Source: Alnus glutinosa
Lineage: Eukaryota; Streptophyta; Magnoliopsida; Fagales; Betulaceae
DNA: 64,000 bases
Direction of reading: 5' to 3'
NCBI RefSeq assembly: GCF_958979055.1
Contig: NC_084896.1
Location: forward strand, 20,381,501 to 20,445,500
The position numbers and the translations under genes were made by a program. The stretch's first letter is position 1. Every line of letters starts with the position of its first letter. The notes below the pieces were generated by a model. The model was not told where the DNA came from, made no database searches, and worked only from the letters and a program-made list of their open reading frames with translations. Shown piece after piece: positions 54,737 to 64,000 of this stretch.

Positions 54737-57043
54737 TCAATCGTCAGCAAGATTTTCATGATCGGGTAACTGCATAGCATTTTCCGTAGGATCTGTGAAT
54801 GATAAAACAAATATAGTATGTTAGCAAACAATATGATCAAATTATATAAAGTCCTAAGCAGTTAACAAAGTGTGAATTTAAACAGACGTAATCATACCAA
54901 GGAAAAAAAACTCATTAATTATTACCTGATCTGCTATCAACAGATGACACATTCATATGATGTGCAGAATTTTTGTCTGGCACTATATTATCATGAGAGA
55001 CTCCAGGCACGGATACTGATTGGCGCCACAATGACTCCATTTGGCTAAAACGGGACATAATCTGAGATTGTGCTGTCAACACCTCATCCATTTGTAACTT
55101 GCGTCGTGCCCGCTCACCCTCAAGTACTCTCTCGATCTCAGAAGCTTGTCTTGCCCGCTCAGCCTCGAGTGCTCTCTCCATCTCAAAACTGTGTCGTGCC
55201 CTCTCAACCTCGAGTGCTCTCTCCATCTTAGAAACAAACATTTCTTGCGAAAAGACGGCGTGCCCTTGATTTTGTGAATGCGGCTGTGATGGTGTATGGT
55301 AAGAGCGTATGGACCCTCGCATAGGCCAAATATTTGGTCCAACCTGCCTAACTCTGCCGGCGTACTCCGGCTTGTTGCCAAGCGCCTGGGCATACGCATC
55401 GTCATGTCTCCAACGTACCGTTCCTTGTGTTACGCTTGACGATGCGGCAGAGTCGGTTGGCATTAGCATCGCCATCCTTTCCTGCATGTAGTATTAAATG
55501 TTGGTTCGTCAAACTAATGTGCATCGTAAATAAATAATTACACATATAAGTAAAACAATATATGAAAGATGAATAACATACACATCTCTCTTTTACTATA
55601 TCATTTAGATAGCTTCCATCCTTCTTCTTGTGAGTTTTTATGTACGCTTGTGCTCGCGTAGGAGGAGTGCCATCCTTGACAGTCTGCCAAAAGAATAAAT
55701 CATTATAACACATGTTTACATATATAAAATGTTTACATTTATATGTATGGAATAAATTGGTGCACATACTTCTTCGTGTGACAACCTCGCATAGCTTTTG
55801 GTCCCCGTGCAATGAGGAGTATTTTGCAATGCTCGTAATTGCTTCATATGGTCAGCATACTCCTACACAATTAACATTCTTATTATGTAAACACTAACAC
55901 AACTAAATGAAATTAATGAAACTACACCAAATAGTAATATAATTCATGACTAACCTGATACTCTTCGTCACACCATTTATTCAACAACGCATCCACGTCC
56001 TCAGGGCGGTAGTTGGAGAGTCTTCTTGCCCCTACTCTTGCTCGTACCGTCTCAGGAGTATCTCCCCGTTGAATGCCTAAATTAACTTTTGTGCTGTGTC
56101 TCCAATTCTTGAGCTTTACACCCATATCCCGAAACGCATCTCGTTTTACTTTTTGTAAATCATAATTTGGTGGGATGTAAAAGTCCACCTACACAAGTTG
56201 GAAGATGATAAATAAAAATTTTTTTACAAAAAAGTTTGACGGTACGTAAAAGTCTACTTACCATCAGGGCTTCCCATATATCCTCCTTTGTACGAGCCGG
56301 TACATGCGCCCAATCGTCCCGTAAATGCACATAGTTTCCGCTCCTTATTAGCTTCCCGGTTTGCCGTCTAAATTTATTGGCGCTAAATCCTACGGGTTGC
56401 CAGCCTGGATTATAATCCATCACGACCCTCTTTCCCGCGGGGATCTCCCATGCCTTGTGCGGGTCCATAATGGTCATAACTTCAAAACAAGTGCTGCCAT
56501 CCGGATTAGTACCTATAACATTAATAGATATTGATGTTAATTATTTCGAAACGAATATAAAATGCAAAACAATAAATACGTATATATCCTTTAAATTTAT
56601 AAAAATATGTACTTACTTATCGTCCGGACCTGATTCACGTTCAGCACTTGTGTAGCAAGCTCATCCTCAGGCTGTGCATCATGTAGGCCCTCCGCGGACT
56701 GTGCATCATGTAGGCCCTCCGGAGCTTGTGTCTCATTATAGTCTGAAAGATGTGTCTCAATATCATGAGAACCCGACATGCTGTAGTCGAACAGCCGCGC
56801 CACGTGACCAGGGGAACACACCTCTAATTGGCTCACTGTCTACTGCATTTGAGGTAGATGACCAAATGTATTATCTTCGATGTTGTATTGGTATCCTGAG
56901 TGATCATCTGCGAATACTGGTCTATACCCTGCCTCTGTATGCGTAGGGTCGCTCTCTGTGTGCGTAGACTCGCTAGATCTCGATCCTTGGCCCTTATTCC
57001 GCTTCATAACATTTGGGATTCTATAACTCATTGTACTCTGCAA
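54737..57043 (-). pseudogene. TNPA-like gene of the CACTA (Ptta/En/Spm, Transposase_24), one stop codon
   Basis: Exons with consistent GT-AG borders and phases: 57043-56617, 56512-56262, 56188-55955, 55862-55770, 55683-55582, 55481-54926 and 54792-54737. The text includes MDYNPGWQPVGFSANKFRRQ, VDFYIPPNYDLQKVKRDAFR, KWCDEEYQEYADHMKQLRAL, TVKDGTPPTRAQAYIKTHKK and a heptad-rich C-terminal part made of repeated ERAR/MERALE units (55080-55240). This is the plant transposase family PF03004, the second gene of En/Spm elements, which binds subterminal repeats. The only visible lesion is a TAG at 56840-56842 in exon 1 (a CAG-to-TAG change would explain it). The unusually short repeats in exon 1 (EGLHDAQ twice) are noteworthy. 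It otherwise appears able to be expressed. Confidence 0.85.
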
Positions 57044-57179
57044 AATAAATCACGTATTTATACAAATATATATCAACTATATGCACCACAGTATTTAAAT
57101 GAGTCACATATTTAACAATCAATCAATGTAGAAATAAATATTTTAAAATATCAAATAGATTTTTTTTTTTTACACATAC

Positions 57180-57697
57180 ACTAGGACCGGATCTAAGTCA
57201 GGTCGGATGTGATCGAAGTCATCTCGTAGATCATGATCATTATTACTGGTCAATAGGAGCGGCTCGCACTCGTGGTAGTTAGCACATGCATCATCATGCC
57301 CTTCATCACCAACATCTATACGTTCCTAGGTTTAGTTCTTACAGCGCAAGCCCAACCTGGGTCCCGTTCATCTTCAACGTAAAAAACTTGGTCAACTTGT
57401 GTGGTTAGCCACATCTGCGGTTGAGCGATTCAAGTAAGAACCTGCAACAGGACCCCGAACATGCTTCTCACCGTGCCAAAACCATGTAGTGTATGTAGTC
57501 ATTATTCCCTTACCCCCTGTCAAGTGGGCAAGTACGACATCGGGCTGGTGACACTGGTTATTTCGACACGACTTACAAGGGCAGTGTATATTTCCACTGG
57601 GGATTCTACAGTTACTAACTGCGAAGTTAACAAACAATCTACACCCATCTCTATATTCCCTCGTACCCCTAGACTTTGTCATCCAAGTCTTGTCCAT
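57180..57697 (-). pseudogene. TNP2 transposase remnant with core deleted
   Basis: The minus strand from 57697 reads MDKTWMTKSRGTREYRDGCR, then NIHCPCKSCRN, WFWHGEKH and RSTAD: the N-terminal transposase-associated domain (PF13963) with its Cys/His pattern. The text then switches, near 57415, to VWLTTQVDQVFYVEDERDP and GWACAVRTKPRNV, the C-terminal DUF4216 part. The whole catalytic Transposase_21 core, normally several hundred residues, is missing. A one-base deletion after RNVY (TAG at 57316-57318) shifts the tail DVGDEGHDDACANYHECEPL. It cannot catalyse transposition. Confidence 0.85.
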
Positions 57698-57779
57698 CTT
57701 CTTCTCTACGTACAATACAAAATAGTAACAAAATAAAGTAAACAACATATAAATTTTCAAATGGTAATTTTGAAGATTA

Positions 57780-59150
57780 TAATTAACTTTTCTAAAATTT
57801 TACATATAAATTTTGATAAAAATAAAAATTTCAACAAAAAAGCTATTTAATATTTTAAAATATTTATAGGAGTTATTAAAATATTTAATAAAATAAAAAT
57901 AAGTTGTATGGACACCATGCGCATGGGTGTTATTCTAAAGGTTTGATTCTTTATTGAGTTGGTAGGCAATAGGCATATGCATGCGGCTTTACAATCTTAC
58001 TAGCTATTTCCTATTTTGAATTATGGTTCTCTTGTTTAAATTAAACCAATAATGGTGTAATAAACAACAAAATAGACCTATTTTACTTCCAACTATGGTG
58101 TCCTAGGTGTAAATAAAAAAAGAAGTTTCTCTATAAGAGTTGTACTTATTTCATGGTTGCAATTCGTGTTTGCATGTCATACCCAACTAATTAAATTTAA
58201 TCCACTAGAGTTTGAACCATATAATACAAAACTAAAATAATAATAATAATAATAACAAAAACATTTGCCAATTTTGCCATAATATTGAAAATATACTTTA
58301 TTCTCTTCTGAAACCTAACACGTAAATTACTTTGACAAACACAAATCAATGCACTGAGAATTTAATAACCTATCGCAAAAAAGAATGCGGAGCTTACTTA
58401 ATTAAATAAAAGTAATTTTTTTTTTTTAACATAAGAGACACTAATTAAATAATTAGACCGCATCAAGAAAATTAACCTGGCCTTGATCTCAAGAAAAATA
58501 AAATCTGTCAATCTCCATGCTACAAAAAGAAAAGCAGGCCTAAAATGATCCTCTGGAAAAATAAATGGTAAAAAATTTTATTTTCAGTAAAAAAAAAAAA
58601 AACTTAAATTCTCTCAAATCTTGGTCTCTATAAAAAAAAAAAAAAAAGCATATTGAGCCTAATAGAGCTACTTCACTAAGTTCAGGTAATAACCTACTTT
58701 TCTTTTTTTAAAAAAAACAAAAAACTAACACACCACAAAAATTCAACAAAATTTCTTTCGTTCTCTTTTCTCATTTTCCCGGCAACCAAATAAATAGCAA
58801 AACCCAGTTACCCAACAACTAAGAACAAGCATAGCATCAACCACAACAAAATTTGTTTAAACCCATAAACAAGCTGCATAAGAAAAAATAACACAAACAC
58901 ACACATATATATACCTATATATCACTGAAATTATACAACTACAGTCCAAACAAAATATCTAATTCAGTTTGTTACGTATCTAATCCTAGGGTCTATAACA
59001 AATTTTGACAAAAAGAAAAATAAAAAAAATAAAAAAATAAAAAGGAAAATCATATTTACCTTACACGGCTTCGGAGGTCGGGGGCGGCTGGGTCGTTGCT
59101 GGTGGCCGGCGTCGGAGGTCGGGGGCGGCAGGGACTGCTGGTGGCCGGAG
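57780..59150. other. 5' non-coding part of the CACTA element
   Basis: AT-rich untranslated or intron sequence between the TNP2 start (minus) and the element end. No further exon is recognised. Confidence 0.5.
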
Positions 59151-59154
59151 AGCT

Positions 59155-59400
59155 ACAGATGAGAGAGAGAGCTTGAGAGAGAGCTAGAGAGAGAGAGAGC
59201 TAGAGAGAGAGAGAGCTAAAGAGAGAGAGAGCAAAAGAGAGAGCTATAGAGAGAGAGAAGGAGATACATACCGGTCGGAGCTGAAGTGGCCGGCGTCCGG
59301 CGATAGAGAGACGGAGACACAGAGAGAGAGAGAGTAGAGTGAGAGAGGGACACAGGAGAGAGAGAGAGAGTACAGTGAGAGAGGGAAGAAACAAAAGGAG
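59155..59400. repeat. GA-rich tract near the CACTA right end
   Basis: Blocks of gagagagagc and ctagagagagag. The minus-strand Leu/Ser frame (59200-59469) is an artefact. It lies where the element's 5' leader and promoter should be. Confidence 0.8.
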
Positions 59401-59572
59401 AGGGGGAAGAACCGCGCAGTCCCGCGCGGTTCTAGGAAAATGTACTGGCGTGTCGGTCAGACACGCCACAATTTTACTGGCGTGCTAAATCAAAAACGCC
59501 ACTAATTAGTGAGGTGTCAAAAAATAGTTTACTGCAGACACGCCATTAAATGTCCCATTTTTTGTAGTGTGT

Positions 59573-62370
59573 ATTCGGTCGGGGAAGGAATGCGTGCGAG
59601 AAAGTTCTCCAGGACTAGTCAAAAAGATAAATGATCAATTCAAAGTGTTAGAAAAACTTATAGAAAGCAAAAAAGAAAGAAAAAAAAAAAAAAAAGACTA
59701 TCTAGACATAAATAACTGTTATTTAACACGATATATGGATAATTTTTTAAGAAAAACGACTAGTAATCTAATAATAATAAATTGCTATTTAACATATACT
59801 TAATTACAAGCATCGGATCAAATGATTATTTAATAATAACCGTTATATGATAATTATTTAATATCAATCATTATATCAAAGTTAATTTTGCCTTACGCTT
59901 ACTTTACTTGAGTGATTAACGACCAAAGTTTTTTTTTACTTTAGTAATGTTCTAATAAATTCAATCATTGGATCTACTTAAGAACCATCTTATGTCCTAG
60001 ATCATATCACTAGTTTAAATGATTCTGACCGTCCAAAATTGAATGATCAAGCACGTCATCAAGGCAAGCGTTATTATTGCCCTGTAACACATTGCCACGT
60101 ACACACATGAGCGTCTGGTGCTCTACATCGTACCAAAGCATGTACATAAGTGCATATACCCAAATATTAGTTTAAAGGCTTAAGTATGTTGTGTTATATT
60201 TGTTACAAACATTATTTCTTTTTTGAAGTATTTAAAACATATTACCATTTCTCGAAATGTTTATGAGTTTTTATGAAGAAGAAAAATCAGTTTTAATAAT
60301 TTGGTCTTAAAGTGTTTTGACCGTTTTTTTTTTCTTCTTAAAGAATTATGACGATTAGTCATAAAATCTCAAAATATAACCGTTGAGTGTTTACAAATCA
60401 TTAAAGTTTGCTTTAACCGTTTGGCCATTAAAATGCATTAATATTTTAAATGTTTTTTTTTTATTATTAGTCATTAAACCCATTGATTTGATTTTTACCG
60501 TTTGTGACCGTTTTACAAATTTGGCTTTATGTTGTTTTACCGTTTGGTCATTATCAAGTTTTATTACTCTTGATTTCTAATAGATTTGACTGTTTGTCAT
60601 TGATTCACCCTCATAATCCTTTGAAAGTCTAACACTTATTTTGTTTATAAAATAAACAAATCCTCTTCAATCAAAAGGAGGTAAATGTACGCCTTACACT
60701 GTTACATAGAAATTGTTTCTTTTGTTTTTTCAATATCATACGGTGTTGAAAAAACATTTGTTTTTCAAGTGATAAAGCTATTTGGTACATTATTAGCTTT
60801 TCTATAAGAGAAAATATTTTGAAGTCCCCCATCTACTTTGATCAAAGAGTTGTTCTATTTGATCTTTGTTATTGGAAGTGTGTCATTAACGAAGATAGAC
60901 GCTATAGTCTAATCCTAGAAGATTGCGTGTCAAGAGATCCGATCACACCGAGTTATACACTCCGGGAGGCACAAATCAACCTTTTAAGGACAACGCTTTT
61001 GCGTGATTCTATAGCATTGTGAGATCTTTCCTTACTTTATTTTTAATCTCTTGTATTGTATTGTATTTTATTATTATTATTACTTCGGATTAATATGGTC
61101 TATTATCAACAATAATATTTTCAACAAATTATTTGTGTAACAATTATTTATTTAATTGTAAATTTTCATATTGGTATTATTTTATTTCAACAAGAATTTT
61201 GTGCACCATCCAAAATTATTTCCAACATGTTGGACTTTATAAATGTCAACTTCACTTTTTATTTTTCGCATGTAAAACTCTTTTTATTAAATGTTTTTTA
61301 GGTACATTTAGGTGTTTGATTTTTTGAAACAAGAATTTAATTATTATTTAGTGAGCAAATTTCGAAATTTGACTTTATAAGATAAAATTAGAAAAAATTG
61401 AATAAAATATAATTTGTTTTTGAAAAGTAGTAAGAACTAATAGTTTTTTTTTTTTTTTTTTTGAAAAAATGGGTTGCCAAACGTACCATTAAAGTTTTCT
61501 TTTAAAACTTTTCTAAAACGCAAATTAAATATATATATATATACGTATTACTTTTGAAAATGCTTTAGCAAAAATTGGAGCTTCTTTTGAAATAGAGGAA
61601 CGTCTAGATGGTAAGGAAATCGTCAAAATGATGCAAAAGGACTTGAGATGTTGATGATAACAGTTTATCTCACTGGTAGACTTTTAATCTTTCTAAAGAC
61701 TTGAGAAACCATTTTTGTGAACAGAATATCTCACTGGTAGAATATTGAGGAAAATTTAACAACATATATAGTTGTATGCGGATCATTGCAAGAGGCAAGA
61801 TAATTGTGGCTGCGATTTTAAGCCAAATCTCAGAAAATGAATCGTTTGAAAATTGGGTTTTTAAAAAATTGTGATTTGAAAACGTAGAAATTCGCTTTTT
61901 CAAATCGTAGGTAATGAAGTATTTTTTTAAAAACGCAGAATTTTAAAGGCTAATATGCAATTTTAAAAGCCAAACTACGATTTTGCCAAATTCTTAATTG
62001 CATTTTTAAAAATCACATTTTTAAATCGCACATTTTTAAATCGCTATTTTAAAACCGAACTTTTTGAAATCACAAACTCAAATAAACCCTAAACAGACAA
62101 ACTACCGGCTTGGGTGTTGAAGTTAAGTTATGGTTTAATCGATTCGATGGAATTACGAGTAGTTTTTAACTGTTTAGACTATTTCTGTTATTGTTCCCAA
62201 TCGGTAGATGCTACAGTACTATATATCTTGGTCATGCCCAGGTAAAGATGCTAAGACTCTAAGAGTAGTAATTCTGTAACTATGTTCGCTCTCCTTGTTG
62301 TGTTTTTTTTTTTATTTTTTGAAAAAAAAATTGTGAGAAAAAAAAAAAAAAATACAAACCGCATGCGCAT
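59573..62370. other. Distal upstream region of LecRK copy 3 and intergenic DNA
   Basis: The first roughly 50 bases are the displaced LecRK promoter continuation. About 60280-61130 has a repeated accgtttgNcatta motif and ends like an LTR ('acgcttttgcgtgattctatagcattgtga'), possibly a copia LTR, but unproven. About 61660-62090 has inverted 'aaatcgc'/'gcgattt' text like a MITE. No gene. Confidence 0.35.
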
Positions 62371-62752
62371 TGTAATGTCCGGAAAATTATTTAGTAATTA
62401 AAATATAAAATTTGCGTAAATGATTAATTAAAATTATTTTAGTATTATTAAAAATGCAAATAAATATTTTTTAAAAAAAGGTCTAAATAAAATAAATAAT
62501 AAAAATAATAGAAATGAAATTAGAAATGAAAAATAAATATAAAAGAAATTAAGGAATAAATAATAAACGAAATAGAAAAATAAAATAAAATTAAAAGAGA
62601 AAAGAAATAAAAAAAAATTAGAAAAAAAAAGTCAAATAAATAAATAAATAAAACAAATGAAGGGCCGTTCGGCCCTTCTAAAGAAAAGAAACAGGAAAGG
62701 CCAAATGGCCTTTCCAAAGCAAGAGGCACATGGCCTCTTTAATAAAAGAAAG

Positions 62753-62783
<31 letters not shown>

Positions 62784-63377
62784 GAAAGAAAGAATGAAAT
62801 GTGAGGCGCCTCACTTAAAAAGAAAAGGGAAAGAGGCACGCCTCTTTCCAACAGACCCGAGAGAGAGAAATCAAAAAAAAGTGAGATTTTTTCTTTAGTC
62901 ATTTCATACAAAAATTTTGATCTACAAAAATCTAATCGTCCAAATTCAAATTCGTCTTCGGTAACATGATTTATGAAGCCCAATCTACGTTTTCACCGAT
63001 CGTTTTGAGGTAAAACATTAAATTCATGATTTCGTAATTTTGAGTTAAAATATTGAAAGGTAAGTTTAATCTAGTGATTTCTGTAGGTAATAGGTTACTT
63101 GGAACTTACTTGAGACAACCCAAACCATGGGTTTTGGTTTGGTGAATTTTGGTGAGTTTTCTTAAACCCTAACTTTTGGATTATGTATTTTAATTGCGAT
63201 TTCTTGTGTCTAATCCTAAGTAAACCTTATAGGTTAGTATTATTAGTGTTTAAATATCAATATTATGTTATGAGTTAGTAAAATAAATTATGGGTTTAAG
63301 TTTGGAAACCTTAATTCGATGAGTTAAATTAATTTTGGGTTTTTAAATGTTTAAAACATAGATTGTTAATTTGTGGA
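62371..63377 (+). mobile_element. Ty3 LTR fragment (TGTAATGTCC start), 3' truncated
   Basis: TGTAATGTCCGGAAAATT resembles the TGTAATGCTCC and TATAATGTCCC starts at 9236 and 12866. It contains ggccgttcggcccttc and aggccaaatggcc palindromes. It ends abruptly at about 63377, where block C begins. No matching end is present. Confidence 0.45.
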
Positions 63378-64000
63378 TTAAAACACACTCAGCTAATGAA
63401 ATGATTTTTTTGCCAACTATTGATAGCTAATGACAGTATGTGTCATGATTGGTACCTCGTGGTAGCAATTTGTAAAGGAGATGTAATTGAGGGGTATATG
63501 TAATTTACCCATAAACATTTTATATTTATACTAACGGTTATATATGTAATGATATCTTTCTATTAAATATATGTTATTATGATTATTATGTTCAATCCAT
63601 CACAAGTTCACAATTTGGGACTGTTAAATATGTGACCATATCTTTGAGGAGGAGGGAATTGAAAATACAGTGCTTGAGGTAATTGAAGACTAAGGGACTG
63701 ACAACTTTGATCTAATTCGAGAATTTGTATTATTTTTAAGGCCAAGGCGGGGACAAAAATTTCCTATAAGTTAGGTTCGAATAATTTTTCTTCAATTCAG
63801 TCTTTAAAATGGAATCTGGCAACCGTCGCCGGTATTCAGATTCTGACAGAAATTTCTAAATTTCAACCAAATTTATTGGAATCCGGACAAAACGGCAGGA
63901 ATCCCGGTGGCCGGAATCTAAAGTTATAACACCCCCCCAAAAAAAAAAAATTTGTTATTAGAAGAGGTTAAAAGAGATTTAAAAGATTTTGTTTAATATT
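63378..64000. repeat. Segmental duplication block C (runs off the window)
   Basis: Near-identical to block B 47043-47657 ('acactc.gctaatgaaa.gattttttt', 'gagg.ggagggaattgaaaat', 'aacggcaggaatcc.ggtggccgg', poly-C/poly-A junction). It keeps the empty site of the block A MULE. It presumably continues into a further LecRK copy. Confidence 0.9.

Larger units (their letters stand above)
54101..59569 (-). mobile_element. CACTA (En/Spm) element, 5.47 kb, TSD TGT
   Basis: Ends CACTACAAAAATTTAAG (54101) and TTTTTTGTAGTG (59569). TGT occurs on both sides (54098-54100 and 59570-59572). Subterminal repeats are acacgccac/gtggcgtgt on both ends (54240-54340 and 59445-59545), plus an inverted 'gtttagtggcctttcagg' at 54132-54181. 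It encodes, on the minus strand, a damaged TNP2 transposase and a TNPA-like protein. The LecRK copy 1 promoter preserves the empty site (aatgtattc read on the minus strand). Confidence 0.95.

Noticed and set aside
59200..59469. 89-codon minus-strand Leu/Ser-rich frame
   Set aside because: Encoded by the GA tract and the ACACGCCAC repeats of the CACTA end.

Overview
This is a nuclear genomic window from a seed plant, most likely a eudicot and plausibly woody. It is AT-rich and has long homopolymers, plant-type introns, L-type lectin receptor kinases, and CACTA, MULE, hAT, SINE, Ty1/copia and Ty3/gypsy elements. I see no prokaryotic features. Host genes are sparse. Nearly every coding stretch is a receptor kinase, a transposon gene, or a fragment of a host gene carried inside a mobile element.

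Layout. 1-2.5 kb: shuffled exon fragments of an AAA-ATPase gene and a SIN3-like corepressor gene. 2.5-3.9 kb: a small CACTA-like element, a SINE and a MITE. 4.27-6.45 kb (+): L-type lectin receptor kinase (LecRK) copy 1, full length but with one in-frame stop. 7.67-8.68 kb: a Pack-MULE with a BCS1-like AAA-ATPase fragment and a perfect 9-bp target duplication. 8.7-12.87 kb: two LTRs of one Ty3-like family in inverted orientation. The second cuts a GUB_WAK wall-receptor domain fragment (12.87-13.13 kb). 13.7-15.5 kb: a broken copia element (gag, primer site, LTR) followed by a degenerate GATCGATC-rich repeat. 16.37-21.91 kb: an almost complete but decayed Ty3/gypsy retrotransposon. 22.0-32.9 kb: FKBP and plastid ribosomal protein L28 fragments, separated by a long LTR that itself holds a solo LTR, a hAT element with a captured gene fragment, and MITEs.

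From about 32.87 kb the window is a segmental duplication. Block A (about 32.87-40.2 kb) ends in LecRK copy 2, a pseudogene with an LTR-element fragment in place of its lectin domain. Block B (about 44.98-53.9 kb) ends in LecRK copy 3 (51730-53799, minus), the only intact host gene here. Block C (63.38 kb to the window end) starts a third copy. Between A and B lies a CACTA element carrying the 5' end of a splicing-factor SF3B1 gene (43404-44908, TSD ATG). A 5.47-kb CACTA element (54101-59569, TSD TGT) sits about 300 bp upstream of LecRK copy 3. It keeps a TNPA-like gene with all inspected splice sites intact, but its TNP2 transposase has lost its core.

Overall picture: a lectin receptor kinase cluster growing by segmental duplication while CACTA, MULE, hAT and LTR elements break, re-promote and decorate the copies. 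At least four superfamilies or structures here carry pieces of unrelated housekeeping genes. Because the duplicated blocks and the paralogous promoters act as empty-site controls, several insertions can be placed to the base pair from this sequence alone.
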